This document shows positions 47,069-57,105 of a DNA stretch of 64,000 nt, piece by piece; positions within the stretch are counted from its first letter, which is position 1; each line of letters opens with the position of its first letter. The notes under the pieces are model-generated. The model saw nothing but the letters and a program-made list of their open reading frames with translations, did no database searches and was not told the origin of the DNA. This stretch comes from Pseudonocardia autotrophica (GTDB taxonomy: Bacteria > Actinomycetota > Actinomycetes > Mycobacteriales > Pseudonocardiaceae). The position numbers and the translations under genes were made by a program. The stretch covers positions 186,001 through 250,000 of the forward strand of contig NZ_JNYD01000007.1 in assembly GCF_000717175.1 (NCBI RefSeq), given 5' to 3'.

Positions 47069-48174
47069 GCCCCCGCCCCGCCCGTCACGGCGCCGTCCTG
47101 ACCGGGGCCCAGCTCGCGCAGCCGCGCGGCGACGTCCTCGGGGGTGGTGTCGTTGATGAACACGCCCATGCCGGACTCGGAGCCGGCCAGGAACTTGAGC
47201 TTGTTCGGCGCCCGCAGGATCGAGAACAGCTCGAGGTGCAGCCAGGCGAGGTCGCGGTCCGTGCGCACCGGGGCCTGGTGCCACGCCGCGATGTAGGGGA
47301 GGGGACGGCCGTGGAAGAGCTCCAGCCGGCCGAGCACGTCGAGCCAGATCGTGGCGAGGTCGGTGCGCTCGACGTCCGTGAGGTCCGGCAGGTCCGGGGC
47401 GCCGCGGTGGGGGTAGAGGTGCACCTCGACGGGCCAGCGCGCGGCCTTGGGGACGAACGCGGTCCAGTGCCGGGTCTCGGTGACCACCCGGTCGCCCTCG
47501 GTCCGCTCCCGCTCGAGGATGTCGGCGTAGAGGTTGCCCCGCGTCCGCGTCCGGTACCGGCGGGCGGACTCCAGCTGCTGCCGGGTCCGCGGCGTGACGA
47601 ACGGGTACCCGTAGATCTGCCCGTGCGGGTGGGCGAGGGTCACCCCGATCTCCTCGCCGCGGTTCTCGAACGGGAAGACCTGCTCGACGTCCGGGCGGGC
47701 GGAGAGCTCGGCGGTGCGGTCCGCCAGCGTGTCGATCACGAGCCGGACGCGGTCCGGCGGCAGGGCGCCGAAGCGGCCGTCGTGGTCGCTGGTGAAGCAG
47801 ACCACCTCGGCCCGGCCGACCCCGCCGGAGAACGACGGGAAGCGGTTCTCGAACACCACCGTCTCGTAGTCCGGGGTGGGCACCTCGGTGACGCGGCCCG
47901 GGACCGTCGGGCACAGCGGGCACTGGTCCGCCCCGCCGGAGGGCTGGAACGTGCGCGTCTGCCGGTGGCTCGCGATCGCCACCCACTCGTCGAGCAGCTC
48001 GTCGTAGCGGATCTGCGACACCGTGTGGACCTCGGGCAGGCCGCGCCCGTCCGTGCCGGGCACCCGGCCCGGCTCCCGGTCGTACCAGAGGATCTCCCGG
48101 CCGTCGGACAGCCGGCCGCGGGTGCGGTGGACGGACGTGCCGCCGACCACGGCGGGGGTCGATGCCTGCGTCAC
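47065..48174 (-). CDS. galT: Galactose-1-phosphate uridylyltransferase
   Basis: A 369-residue enzyme exchanging UMP between UDP-glucose and galactose-1-phosphate through a uridylyl-histidine. Seen: DEWVAIASHRQTRTF, CPLC zinc pair, VFENRFPSFSG, ENRGEEIGVTLAHPHGQIYGYPF with the HPH nucleophile site broken here only by text, HLYPHRGAPDL and the C-terminal KFLAGSESGMGVFINDTTPE. GTG start, first gene of galT–galK–ychJ. No galE is present in the window; an aldose 1-epimerase lies 14 kb away. Confidence 0.95.
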   Translation of the reverse strand: MTQASTPAVVGGTSVHRTRGRLSDGREILWYDREPGRVPGTDGRGLPEVHTVSQIRYDELLDEWVAIASHRQTRTFQPSGGADQCPLCPTVPGRVTEVPTPDYETVVFENRFPSFSGGVGRAEVVCFTSDHDGRFGALPPDRVRLVIDTLADRTAELSARPDVEQVFPFENRGEEIGVTLAHPHGQIYGYPFVTPRTRQQLESARRYRTRTRGNLYADILERERTEGDRVVTETRHWTAFVPKAARWPVEVHLYPHRGAPDLPDLTDVERTDLATIWLDVLGRLELFHGRPLPYIAAWHQAPVRTDRDLAWLHLELFSILRAPNKLKFLAGSESGMGVFINDTTPEDVAARLRELGPGQDGAVTGGAGA

Positions 48175-48245
48175 GGAGGATGCTCCAACCTGGTCGTGCC
48201 GGAGTGTGCAGCCGTCGGAACGCTATACCCCGAGGGCGAGGCAGG

Positions 48246-48971
48246 ATGGATCTCGTGGCTCTCCCGTCCCCCGATGACACGACCGGACCTCTCGGCAACC
48301 CCGTCCTCGCCGCCCTCACCGGGCCGCACCGCGCCTTCGCCGACCTCCGCGGCCGCGCGGCCCGCTACCAGCCGGACGTCACCCCGTTCGCCGGGCTGCC
48401 GCTGGACCCCACCCCGGAGGACTGGGCCGACCTCGCCGCGGTGAGCGGTCCCGGCGGGTCCGCGGTGCTGGCCGGCCCGCGCCGCGAGGCGCCCGTGGGC
48501 TGGGAGACCGGCATGGACCTGCCCGGGGTGCAGATGACCGGCGACGCGCTGGAGGTCGCCCCCGACCCGGAGGCCGTGCGCCTCGGGCCCGCGGACGTGG
48601 CCGAGATGCTGGACCTGGTCGCCCGGACGAAGCCCGGCCCGTTCCTGCCGCGGACGATCCAGCTCGGCACCTACCTCGGCATCCGCCGCGACGGCGCGCT
48701 GGTCGCGATGGCGGGGGAGCGCATGCGGGTGCCGGGCGGCACCGAGATCTCCGCGGTGTGCACCGACCCCGCCGCGCGCGGGCAGGGGCTGGCGGCCCGG
48801 CTCGTCCGGGCGGTGGGCGCGGTGATCCGCGAGCGGGGGGAGCTGCCCTTCCTGCACGCCGCCGCGACCAACACCGCGGCCATCCGGCTCTACGAGCACC
48901 TCGGCTTCACGGTCTCGCGCGAGCTGGAGTTCGTCGGCTACCGGGCCCCGGCGGTCAGTCCGGCGGGGTGA
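48246..48971 (+). CDS. GNAT family N-acetyltransferase
   Basis: A 241-residue protein with an N-terminal extension of about 110 residues and a C-terminal FR47-like GNAT domain. The acetyl-CoA loop appears as VCTDPAARGQGLAARLVRAVGAVI, followed by LHAAATNTAAIRLYEHLGFTVSRELEFVGY. The acceptor is unknown. ATG 48246 has GAGGCAGG upstream and TATACC (48224-48229) as a possible −10. Its last 17 nt overlap the convergent ROK gene. Confidence 0.85.
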   Translation: MDLVALPSPDDTTGPLGNPVLAALTGPHRAFADLRGRAARYQPDVTPFAGLPLDPTPEDWADLAAVSGPGGSAVLAGPRREAPVGWETGMDLPGVQMTGDALEVAPDPEAVRLGPADVAEMLDLVARTKPGPFLPRTIQLGTYLGIRRDGALVAMAGERMRVPGGTEISAVCTDPAARGQGLAARLVRAVGAVIRERGELPFLHAAATNTAAIRLYEHLGFTVSRELEFVGYRAPAVSPAG

Positions 48972-50178
48972 GGTCGTGCTGGGCCAGGACGTCGTCGACC
49001 GCCGAGGGGGACAGCACCTGGTCCAGCACGAGGATCGCGCAGCCGGTCACCCCGCTGCGCCCGGCCAGTGCGCCCGGCTCCACCCGCAGCGTCTGCGTGG
49101 CGGTGGCGACCGACCGCTTGAAGACCGACTCCCGGATGCCCGCGACCAGCGGCTCGTAGGCGCCGACGAGGTCGCCGCCCACGGTGATCACCGCCGGGTT
49201 GAGCAGGTTCACGGCCGAGGCCAGCACCTCGCCGATCCGCCGCCCGGCGGTGCGCACCAGCCGGACGGCCTCGGCGTCCCCGCTGCGCACCAGGTCGACG
49301 ACCCCGGACACGGTGTCGACGGTGCGCCCGCGCGCGGTAAGGTCGCGGATGAGCGCGCTGCCGCTGGCCAGGATCTCCAGGCAGTCGACGTTGCCGCAGT
49401 GGCACGGCGTGCCCGGCCCGTCGGCGATCTGGGTGTGGCCGATCTCGCCGGCCGACCCCCGGGCGCCCCGCTGCAGCGTGCCCCCGCTCACCACCGCGGC
49501 GCCGATCCCCGTGGAGACCTTCACCACCAGCAGGTCGTCGATGCCGGGGTGCGCGTGCTGTTCGGCGATGGCCATGACGTTCACGTCGTTGTCCACCCGC
49601 ACCGGCACCGGGAACCGGTCGGTGAGCAGCGGCGGCAGCTTGACCTCGGCCCAGCCCGGCAGCACCGGGACGCCGATGCTGCACCCCGCGACGGAGTCGA
49701 CGGTGCCGGGGATCGACAGCCCGATGCCGCGCACCTGGGCCGGGTCGCTGCCGGTCTCCTGGACGAGCCGGGCCAGCCGGTCGCCGACCGCCTCCAGCAC
49801 GGCCTCGGGCCCGCTGCGCACCCGCATCCGCACCGAGTCCTGGGCCAGGACGGTCCCGGCGAGGTCGCAGACGGCGAGCGAGGTCCGGCTGACGCCGACG
49901 GACGCGGCCAGCACCGTGCCCCCGGCGGTGTGGAAGGCGAGCCGGGCGGCGGGCCGGCCCCCGGTCGCGGCGCCCCCCTGCACCTCCGTGACCAGGCCCT
50001 CCTTGAGGAGCCGGTCCACCCGGGCGGCCACGGCGGTCCGGGACAGCCCGGTCGCCCGGCCGATCTCGGTCCGGGTGGCGACGGCACCCTGCCGGATGAG
50101 CGCGAAGATCTCCCCTGCGGTGGCCGGGGCGGACGTGGGCCTGCGGCCACGGGCGGACCCGATGCCGGCACCGGTCAT
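48955..50178 (-). CDS. ROK family transcriptional regulator/sugar kinase-like protein
   Basis: A 407-residue NagC/XylR-type ROK protein. An N-terminal winged HTH (EIFALIRQGAVATRTEIGRATGLSRTAVAARVDRLLKEG, residues about 24-62) precedes the ROK fold. That fold shows GIGLSIPGTVDSVAG, DNDVNVMAIAE, STGIGAAVVSGGTLQRGARGSAGEIGH and the zinc motif CHCGNVDCLE. It would bind a sugar or sugar phosphate and repress a carbohydrate operon, conceivably galT–galK nearby, though that is not shown. It is divergent from nhaA. Confidence 0.9.
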   Translation of the reverse strand: MTGAGIGSARGRRPTSAPATAGEIFALIRQGAVATRTEIGRATGLSRTAVAARVDRLLKEGLVTEVQGGAATGGRPAARLAFHTAGGTVLAASVGVSRTSLAVCDLAGTVLAQDSVRMRVRSGPEAVLEAVGDRLARLVQETGSDPAQVRGIGLSIPGTVDSVAGCSIGVPVLPGWAEVKLPPLLTDRFPVPVRVDNDVNVMAIAEQHAHPGIDDLLVVKVSTGIGAAVVSGGTLQRGARGSAGEIGHTQIADGPGTPCHCGNVDCLEILASGSALIRDLTARGRTVDTVSGVVDLVRSGDAEAVRLVRTAGRRIGEVLASAVNLLNPAVITVGGDLVGAYEPLVAGIRESVFKRSVATATQTLRVEPGALAGRSGVTGCAILVLDQVLSPSAVDDVLAQHDLTPPD

Positions 50179-50327
50179 GACGGGGCCTCCTCACCTGCGT
50201 CGATACCGAAGATGCCACATTTTCGCTTTTCGCGTGCGCAAGGCGTGCCGTAGGGTGGCCCGCGGTGTGCCGGGAAGTCTGGTCGGCGTCCGTCCCGCCG
50301 TGCCCGCACACCGAGAGGCCAACCGTC

Positions 50328-51605
50328 GTGAGCCGTCCCGCCCGCCTGTTCGACCGCGGCACCTGGCCCGAGGCCCGCCGCATCGGCGACCTGCTCCGCA
50401 CCGAGACCGTGGGCGGGCTGCTGCTCGTCGGGGCGGCCGTCGTCGCGCTGATCTGGGCGAACTCGCCGTGGCGCGGGGCCTACTCGGCGCTCGGCGCGAT
50501 CACGGTCGGGCCGGCTGCGCTCCACCTCGACCTCACGCTCGCGGCGTGGGCGTCGGACGGGCTGCTGGCGGTCTTCTTCTTCGTGGCCGGGCTGGAGCTC
50601 AAGCGCGAGTTCGTGGCCGGGGACCTGCGCGATCCCCGGCGGGCGTCGCTGCCGGTGGCCGCGGCGGTCGGCGGCATGATCGTGCCGGCCGTGATCTTCA
50701 CCGCGCTGAACCTGGGGGCGGGCACGGCCGTCGGCTGGGCCATCCCGACCGCCACCGACATCGCGTTCGCCCTGGCCGTGCTCGCGGTGATCTCCACGCA
50801 CCTGCCCTCGGCCCTGCGCACCTTCCTGCTCACCCTCGCCGTGGTCGACGACCTGCTGGCCATCACGATCATCGCGATCTTCTACACCGACGACCTGCAC
50901 CCGCTGCCGCTGCTGCTGGCGCTGGTCCCGCTCGCGCTGTTCGCGGTGCTCGTGCAGCGGCGGGTCCGGTCCTGGTGGCTGCTGCTCCCGCTCGCCGCCC
51001 TCACCTGGGGGCTGGTGCACGCCTCCGGGGTGCACGCCACGGTCGCCGGGGTGCTGCTCGGGTTCGCCGTGCCGGTGGTGCGGCGCGCCGCGGGACCCGG
51101 GCCGGGCCTGGCCGAGCACTTCGAGCACCGGTTCCGGCCGCTGTCGGCGGGCGTCGCCGTGCCGGTCTTCGCGTTCTTCGCGGCCGGGGTGTCCGTGGTC
51201 GACGCCGGCGTCGGCGCCTTCCTGCACCCGGTCACCCTCGGGGTGGTCCTGGGCCTGTTCGTGGGCAAGACGGTGGGCGTGCTCGGCGCGACCTGGGCGG
51301 TCCAGCGGTTCACCCGGGCGCAGCTCGCCGAGGGCCTGAGCTGGTGGGACGTGCTCGGCCTCTCGGTGCTCGGCGGAATCGGGTTCACGGTGTCACTGCT
51401 GATCGGCGAGCTGGCCTTCGGCCCGGGCTCGGCGATCGACGGCGAGGTGAAGATCGGCGTGCTCACCGGCTCGCTGCTCTCGGCGCTGGTCGCGAGCGTG
51501 ATCCTGCGCATCCGCAACGCCCGCTACCGGCGGATGGAGGCGGAGGAGGCGGTCGACTCCGACGCCGACGGGATCCCGGACGTCTACCAGCGCCGCGAGG
51601 ACTGA
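50328..51605 (+). CDS. nhaA: Na+/H+ antiporter NhaA
   Basis: A 425-residue NhaA antiporter with about 12 membrane segments, exchanging internal Na+ for external H+. Seen: [35 protein letters not shown], the ion-binding Asp pair in [51 protein letters not shown] text and [16 protein letters not shown]. The C terminus carries an acidic tail ([20 protein letters not shown]). GTG 50328 is preferred (GAGAGG upstream); TAGGGT at 50251-50256 is a candidate −10 with a leader of about 65 nt. Confidence 0.94.
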   Translation: MSRPARLFDRGTWPEARRIGDLLRTETVGGLLLVGAAVVALIWANSPWRGAYSALGAITVGPAALHLDLTLAAWASDGLLAVFFFVAGLELKREFVAGDLRDPRRASLPVAAAVGGMIVPAVIFTALNLGAGTAVGWAIPTATDIAFALAVLAVISTHLPSALRTFLLTLAVVDDLLAITIIAIFYTDDLHPLPLLLALVPLALFAVLVQRRVRSWWLLLPLAALTWGLVHASGVHATVAGVLLGFAVPVVRRAAGPGPGLAEHFEHRFRPLSAGVAVPVFAFFAAGVSVVDAGVGAFLHPVTLGVVLGLFVGKTVGVLGATWAVQRFTRAQLAEGLSWWDVLGLSVLGGIGFTVSLLIGELAFGPGSAIDGEVKIGVLTGSLLSALVASVILRIRNARYRRMEAEEAVDSDADGIPDVYQRRED

Positions 51606-51717
51606 GCGGCTACAGCGACCGCCACCACCGCGACCGTCGTGTCGTGCGTCTCGTCCACGGGCCCACGCCAGTTCCCTCGCTCACGACCGCGTGACGTCGT
51701 GGTTTCGCACTGCAAGG

Positions 51718-52941
51718 ATGAAACCAGTGACCGCCACGCACGAAACTGCCGCTCCCGCCCCCACCGCAGCCCCGCCCCGGACCGTCGCCCCCGCCCTGCT
51801 CGTCGCCGCGATCCTGCTGCTCGCGCTGAACCTGCGCGGTCCGATCGTCGCCGTCTCGCCGGTCACCGAGGCGATCCGCGCGGACCTGGGGATCGACGCC
51901 GGCACGGCCGGTCTGCTCACCAGCCTCCCGGTGCTGTGCTTCGGGCTGGCCACCCCGCTGGCGTCGGCGCTGCTGGCGCGCACCGGGCTCGGCCGCGGCG
52001 TGCTGGTCGCGCTGGGCGTGCTGCTCGGCGGGACGATCGTCCGTTCCCTCGACGGGCTGCCGGCCGCGGTCGCCGGGACGCTGCTGATCGGCGCGGCGAT
52101 CACCGTCGGCAACGTGGCGGTGCCGGTGGTGATCGGGCGGGACCTGCCGCGGCAGGCCGGCGCCGTGCTCGGCATGTACACGGCCGCGCTCAACATCGGC
52201 TCGATGATCACGCTCTCGCTGACCGTGCCGATCGCGGGTGCCACGGACTGGCGCTTCGCCCTGGCGTCCTGGGGCGTGCTGGTGCTGGTCGCGGCAGGTG
52301 TGTGGTGGTGGGCGACCCGGTCGTTGGGCGCGGGCACGCCGGCCGACGCGGCCGCCGAGGCCTCCGTCGCCGGGCCCGTGTGGTGGCGCCGCCCGGTGGT
52401 CTGGGGCCTCACGATCGCGTTCGCCGGCCAGGCCTTCGCCTACTTCGGCGTCACGGCCTGGCTGCCGCTCCTGCTCGGCGACGAGCTCGGGATGAGCGAC
52501 TCCGCGGCGGGCGTGAGCTCCTCGGTCTTCCAGGTCGCGGCGATCGTCGGCGCCTTCGGCGTCCCCGTGCTGCTGCGGCTGTGCCCCTCGCCGCGGATCG
52601 TCGTGGCCGTGGTCTGCGCGGCGTGGGCGGCGCTGCCGCTCGGCCTGCTGCTCGCCCCGGAGGGCTGGGCGGTGTGGTGCGCGCTGGGCGGGGCCGCGCA
52701 GGGCGGCGGGATCACCGTGATCTTCTCCCTCGTCGTCCGGCGGGCGCGGGACCTCACCGAGAACCGCCGGATGTCCGCGCTGGTCCAGGGCGGCGGCTAC
52801 ACCGTCGCCGCGACCGGGCCGTCCGTCGTGGGCGCCGTGCACGAGGCGACCGGCACCTGGTCCGGGCCGCTCCTCGTGGTCCTCGCGGCGGTGCTCGTGC
52901 TGTTCACGGCGGGTCTGGCGGCCTCCGGCCGCACCGCCTGA
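51718..52941 (+). CDS. MFS transporter, CynX/NimT-like
   Basis: A 407-residue carrier with about 12 membrane segments in the CynX/NimT (cyanate/nitroimidazole) branch of the MFS. Examples are ILLLALNLRGPIVAVSPVTEAIRADLG, GLLTSLPVLCFGLATPLA, GNVAVPVVIGRDLP, GMYTAALNIGSMITLSLTVPIA and GVTAWLPLLLGDELGMSDSAAG. The LNLRGP..AVSP start is a family hallmark. The substrate is unknown. ATG 51718 follows AAGG closely. It lies downstream of nhaA on the same strand by 112 bp, probably a separate unit. Confidence 0.87.
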   Translation: MKPVTATHETAAPAPTAAPPRTVAPALLVAAILLLALNLRGPIVAVSPVTEAIRADLGIDAGTAGLLTSLPVLCFGLATPLASALLARTGLGRGVLVALGVLLGGTIVRSLDGLPAAVAGTLLIGAAITVGNVAVPVVIGRDLPRQAGAVLGMYTAALNIGSMITLSLTVPIAGATDWRFALASWGVLVLVAAGVWWWATRSLGAGTPADAAAEASVAGPVWWRRPVVWGLTIAFAGQAFAYFGVTAWLPLLLGDELGMSDSAAGVSSSVFQVAAIVGAFGVPVLLRLCPSPRIVVAVVCAAWAALPLGLLLAPEGWAVWCALGGAAQGGGITVIFSLVVRRARDLTENRRMSALVQGGGYTVAATGPSVVGAVHEATGTWSGPLLVVLAAVLVLFTAGLAASGRTA

Positions 52942-53160
52942 ATCTTTTTCCGGCCGGGCGTATCCGGTGGCGGTCCGGCGCGCTCTTCTCGTGGCGTGGG
53001 GGAGGGTGCCGCCGGGCCGGGGCCGAGGGGGTGGCGCAGGAGCGGGCCGGGGGTCCCGTGTCTGCGACCGCCCCGGCCCGTCGGGTCCCCACGGCCCGGC
53101 CGCGCCACGGGCGGGTCTACCTGCTGGACCAGGAGGCCCGGGCTGAATACCGTACGCAGA

Positions 53161-56100
53161 GTGACCGCCCCGGCCCGTCCGCCCCTGATCGGACGTACCG
53201 ACGAGCTGCGGTCCCTTTCCGAGCTGTTCGAGGCGGCCCGCACCGGCACGCCGGGGGTCGCGCTGGTCTGCGGCGAGGCGGGCGTCGGCAAGTCGCGGCT
53301 GGTCGCCGAGCTGGTGGCCCGGGCCGGGCGGTCCGGGGCCGTCGTGCTCGCCGGCGCCGCGGTCGACGTGGGGGAGAGCCCGCCGCTGCTGCCGCTCACC
53401 CTGGCCGTGCGGACGCTGGCCCGCGAGCCCGCCGGGCGCGCGGTCGTCGAGCCGTGGCGGGGCGAGCTGGAGGCCCTCGGGCTCCTGCCGCCGTCGCCGG
53501 GCGGGACCGTGCAGGCCGTCCCGCACCATCTGGACACGGCCGGCCGGGTCCTGCTCGGGCTCGCCGCCGACCGGCCCGTGCTGCTGGTCGTCGAGGACGT
53601 CCAGTGGGCCGACCGCGCCACCCGGGACCTGCTGTCCTACCTCACGGCGATCATGCTCGACGCCCGGCTGCTCGTGGTCGTCACGCATCGCGAGGGCGGT
53701 GGCTCGCCCGGGCTCGACGAGCTCGGCCTCGGCGGGCTGCGCCGGCACCCGCGCGTGCGCGGAATTCCTCTGGGACCCCTCGACCGGGCGGCGATCGCGG
53801 AGCTCGTGGCGCGCGAGCCGCTGCCCGAGACGGACGTCGACGACCCGGTCGAGCTGGTGTGGCAGCGCTCCCGGGGCAACGCGTTCATCGCCGAGGAGAC
53901 GGTCCGCGCGCTGCGCGACCGCGACCCCATGGCGGTCTCGGGCACCCTGCGCGACCTCGTGCTCGGCCGGGTGCGCGCGCTCCCGGAGGACGCCCGCACC
54001 GTGGTCCGGGCGCTGTCGGTCGCCGAGGGCGCGGTCTCGCACGAGGTCGCGCAGCTGGTCACCGGGCTGCCGCCGGACCGGCTGCTCACCGCCGTCCGGC
54101 ACGTCGTCGAGGAGGGCTCGGTCGTGCTCGACGGGCCCGGCGCCGAGGGCGGCGACGACGGGTACCGGCTGCGGCACGGGCTGGCCGTCGACGTCGTGTC
54201 CGCGGACCTGCTGCCGGCCGAGCGCCGGGACCTGCACCGCCGGTACGCCGCGGCGCTCGCCGAGCTGACCGCCGGCGGCGACCGGTCGGCCGTCGCCGCG
54301 CTGCTCGCCCACCACTGGGACCGGGCGGGCGACGACGCGCGGGCCCTCAGCGCCGCCGCCGACGCGGCGAGCGCGGCCGAGCGCGTGCACGGCTACGCCG
54401 ACGCCTACCGGCACTGGCGGCGGGTCGCCGACCTCGTGGCGGGCCGGTCCGTCCCACCCCGGCCGGCGCCCGAACCCGTCGTCTCGGTGGGCCTGGACCG
54501 GCCGGTGAGCCTGGAACGGGCGGCCGAGGCCGCGCACCTGGCCGGCGAGCACGACGCCGCCGTGAACGTGCTGCAGGAGCGGATCGGGCTCACCGATCCC
54601 GCCGACCCGCGCCGGGCCACGCTCGTCGCGCGGCTCGGGGACTACCTGCTCGCGGCGGGCCGCGGTGTCGAGGCCGAGGGCGCCTACCGGGAGGCGCTGC
54701 GGCTGGGCGGGGAGGCGCACGTCGCGCTGCTCGCCGGGCACGCGGAGGCGCTGCAGGCCGCGGGCCGGTTCGCCGACGCCCGCGACGAGGCCACGCGGGC
54801 GCTCGCGGCGGCCCGGAAGGCGGGCACGCCCGACGAGCAGGCCCGCGTCCTGGTCACGCTCGGCTTCAGCCTCGCCTACCTGGAGGACACCCAGGCCGGC
54901 GCGGCCGCGCTCGCCGAGGGGCTGCGGGTGGCCGAGGCGAGCGGGTCGCCCGCGGTGCTCGGCAGCGCCTACCACCGGCGGGCCGAGCTCCTCTCCGGGC
55001 CGCTCAACGCGCTGTCCGAGGGCATCGACCTCGCCCTGGCCGGGGCCGAGCGGCTCACCGAGCTGGGCCTGGGCCGCACGCACGGCGTCCGGCTGCTCGC
55101 GCTCGCCGCCAACGGCCAGTTCCGCTGCGGGCGCTGGGACGAGGCCGTGGAGGTGATCGACCAGGCCTTCCGCGCCCGGCCGTCCGGCAGCGAGGCGCTG
55201 GACATCCGCCTCTCCCGCGGCCGGATGCGCGTCGGGCGCGGCGACCTGAGCGGGGCCGCCGAGGACCTCGACGCGGTGGCGATGCTGGCCCACGACACCG
55301 TCGGCGCCCGCTACCGCGTCCCGATGCTCACGCTCCGGGCCGGGCTGGAGATGTTCCTCGGCCGGCCGGAACGGGCCGTGGGGCACACCGTGGCCGGGCT
55401 CGACGTCGTCGGGAAGGGGCACGACGACGTCTGGCTCGAGGCTCCGCTCGTCTGGCACGGCCTGCGCGCCCACGCCGAGACCGTGCGGTTGGACCGGCCC
55501 CCGCCCGCCCACGAGGTCGTCAGCCGGCTCCGCGAGTCGGGGGCCGGGCTGCACGACCGGGCCCGGCGGGCGGTGCCGATGGTCGCCGGGCTCGTCGGAG
55601 TGTTCGCGCAGATGTGCGACGCCGAGGTGACCCGCGCCGACGGCGACTCCGATCCCGAGCTCTGGGGCGAGGTGGCCGCGCAGTGGCGCCGCCGGGACCA
55701 GCCCTACAACGTGGCCTACGGGCAGCTGCGCCGCGCGGAGGCGCTGCTCGCCCGGCGCACCCGCAGCAGGGCCGCCGCCGACGCGCTGGTCGAGGCGCAC
55801 GACATCGCCGCGGACCTGCGGGCCGTGCCGTTCCTCGAGGAGGTCCGCGACCTCGGCAGACGGGCGCGGATCCGGCTCCCGGACCTGCCCCCGGAGCCGG
55901 GGCGGACCGGGTACCACCCCGAACCGGACGCGGTGGCCGGGCCGGTGCCGGACGAGGTGGAGGTCGCGCGCCCCGCCCGTCCGCGGGTACCGGCCGCCCG
56001 GCCGCCGACCCGACGGGACGTGCTCGGGTCGCTGACCCCGCGGGAGACGGAGGTGCTGGCCGAGATCGCGGCCGGGCACACCAACCGGGAGATCGCGCAG

Positions 56101-56235
56101 CGGCTGTTCATCAGCGAGAAGACGGTGGGCATCCACGTCACGCACCTGCTGGCCAAGCTCGGGGTCCGCAGCCGGGTGCAGGCGGGGGCGGTCTACCTGC
56201 GCGCCGCGCCCAGCGAGACCCACCCCGGCCCCTGA
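53161..56235 (+). CDS. Large ATP-binding LuxR family regulator (LAL/MalT-like)
   Basis: A 1024-residue regulator. An N-terminal AAA/NB-ARC-like ATPase has Walker A GEAGVGKS (about 38-45) and Walker B LLVVEDVQWAD (about 140-150). A long middle of TPR-like helical repeats follows (AYREALRLGGEAHVALLAGHAEALQAAGRFADA and similar). The C-terminal LuxR HTH is LTPRETEVLAEIAAGHTNREIAQRLFISEKTVGIHV (about 958-995), broken here as one helix-turn-helix. TACCGT (53148-53153) lies 7 nt before GTG 53161 with no ribosome site, supporting a leaderless start. The target is unknown; the ECF sigma gene converges on its 3' end. Confidence 0.88.
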   Translation: MTAPARPPLIGRTDELRSLSELFEAARTGTPGVALVCGEAGVGKSRLVAELVARAGRSGAVVLAGAAVDVGESPPLLPLTLAVRTLAREPAGRAVVEPWRGELEALGLLPPSPGGTVQAVPHHLDTAGRVLLGLAADRPVLLVVEDVQWADRATRDLLSYLTAIMLDARLLVVVTHREGGGSPGLDELGLGGLRRHPRVRGIPLGPLDRAAIAELVAREPLPETDVDDPVELVWQRSRGNAFIAEETVRALRDRDPMAVSGTLRDLVLGRVRALPEDARTVVRALSVAEGAVSHEVAQLVTGLPPDRLLTAVRHVVEEGSVVLDGPGAEGGDDGYRLRHGLAVDVVSADLLPAERRDLHRRYAAALAELTAGGDRSAVAALLAHHWDRAGDDARALSAAADAASAAERVHGYADAYRHWRRVADLVAGRSVPPRPAPEPVVSVGLDRPVSLERAAEAAHLAGEHDAAVNVLQERIGLTDPADPRRATLVARLGDYLLAAGRGVEAEGAYREALRLGGEAHVALLAGHAEALQAAGRFADARDEATRALAAARKAGTPDEQARVLVTLGFSLAYLEDTQAGAAALAEGLRVAEASGSPAVLGSAYHRRAELLSGPLNALSEGIDLALAGAERLTELGLGRTHGVRLLALAANGQFRCGRWDEAVEVIDQAFRARPSGSEALDIRLSRGRMRVGRGDLSGAAEDLDAVAMLAHDTVGARYRVPMLTLRAGLEMFLGRPERAVGHTVAGLDVVGKGHDDVWLEAPLVWHGLRAHAETVRLDRPPPAHEVVSRLRESGAGLHDRARRAVPMVAGLVGVFAQMCDAEVTRADGDSDPELWGEVAAQWRRRDQPYNVAYGQLRRAEALLARRTRSRAAADALVEAHDIAADLRAVPFLEEVRDLGRRARIRLPDLPPEPGRTGYHPEPDAVAGPVPDEVEVARPARPRVPAARPPTRRDVLGSLTPRETEVLAEIAAGHTNREIAQRLFISEKTVGIHVTHLLAKLGVRSRVQAGAVYLRAAPSETHPGP

Positions 56236-56250
56236 GCCGGGGAACCCCGC

Positions 56251-56904
56251 TCAGCCCGCGGCGCTGCCGGCGGCCGGGGCGAGCCCCCGCACGACCGGGT
56301 GGGCGGCGCCCAGGCCCCGCTCCACCGCGAGCCGGCGGAGCTGGTCCAGCGCCCGGGCCCGGGTGGGGCCGATGGAACCCGTGGGGATGCCGGTGACCCG
56401 GCTGATCCGCTCGTAGCTCCAGGTGTCCTCGCCGAACAGCGCGGCGATGAGCAGCCGGCGCCGGCGCGGCAGGTCCGCGACCAGTGCCCGCAGCTCGCGG
56501 GCGATGTCGGCGTCGACCGCGCGCTGCTCGGGCCCGGGCGTCGCCTCCGCGACGGTGACCCCGGCGTCCTCCACGGGGACGCCCGCATGCGCGGACCGGT
56601 CGAGGATCCGCAGGCACTCGCGTCCGGCGACGGTCGAGAGCCAGCCCGGGAGCCGCTCGACGTCGTTGATGCGGTCGGCGTTCTGGGCGAGCCGCAGCCA
56701 GGTGGCGGCGACGGCGTCGTCGGCGTCGGCGGGCTGCAGCCGGAAGCCGCGGACCCGGGAGCGGACGAGCCGCTCGTACCGGGTCACGACCTCGCGCCAG
56801 GCGAACTGGTCACCTGCGGCGAGCCGGCCGAGCAGGTCGGCGTCGGCGGCCGCCGGGGGAACGGGCGCGCCGGTGCCGGACGGGGGTGGGACGGGCGTGC
56901 GCAT
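56251..56904 (-). CDS. ECF-type RNA polymerase sigma factor
   Basis: A 217-residue ECF sigma factor. Region 2: LLGRLAAGDQFAWREVVTRYERLVRSRVRGF, then DADDAVAATWLRLAQNADRI and LPGWLSTVAGRECLRIL. Region 4: LRALVADLPRRRRLLIAALFGEDTWSYERISRVTGIPTGSIGPTRARALDQLRRL, read here in pieces. ATG 56904 has GGAGG 6 nt upstream. No anti-sigma factor follows on the same strand. The 200 bp upstream (56905-57105) shows no gene and no promoter I would trust. Confidence 0.88.
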   Translation of the reverse strand: MRTPVPPPSGTGAPVPPAAADADLLGRLAAGDQFAWREVVTRYERLVRSRVRGFRLQPADADDAVAATWLRLAQNADRINDVERLPGWLSTVAGRECLRILDRSAHAGVPVEDAGVTVAEATPGPEQRAVDADIARELRALVADLPRRRRLLIAALFGEDTWSYERISRVTGIPTGSIGPTRARALDQLRRLAVERGLGAAHPVVRGLAPAAGSAAG

Positions 56905-57105
56905 GGATGCCTCCGAGGGGGTCCTGCGCGGCCGGGGCACCGGCTCGCTGATGACCCCTCAGAGACTTCCGCCCGGAGGGCCTCGCGCGCGTCTGGACAA
57001 CCCCCTAGGAGGGTCGCGGGGACCCCCCTATTTCCGCGGGGGACCACCCCCACCTCCCGTGGGTGCGGCGGGCGTCGACCGGGGGTGGACCCCCGCCGCG
57101 GGAGG

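Noticed and set aside
51610..56223. A 1537-codon minus-strand open frame
   Set aside because: It is the antisense shadow of the MFS carrier and the LuxR-type regulator, with Arg/Gly/Pro/His-rich low-complexity translation and no domain; a side effect of high GC.
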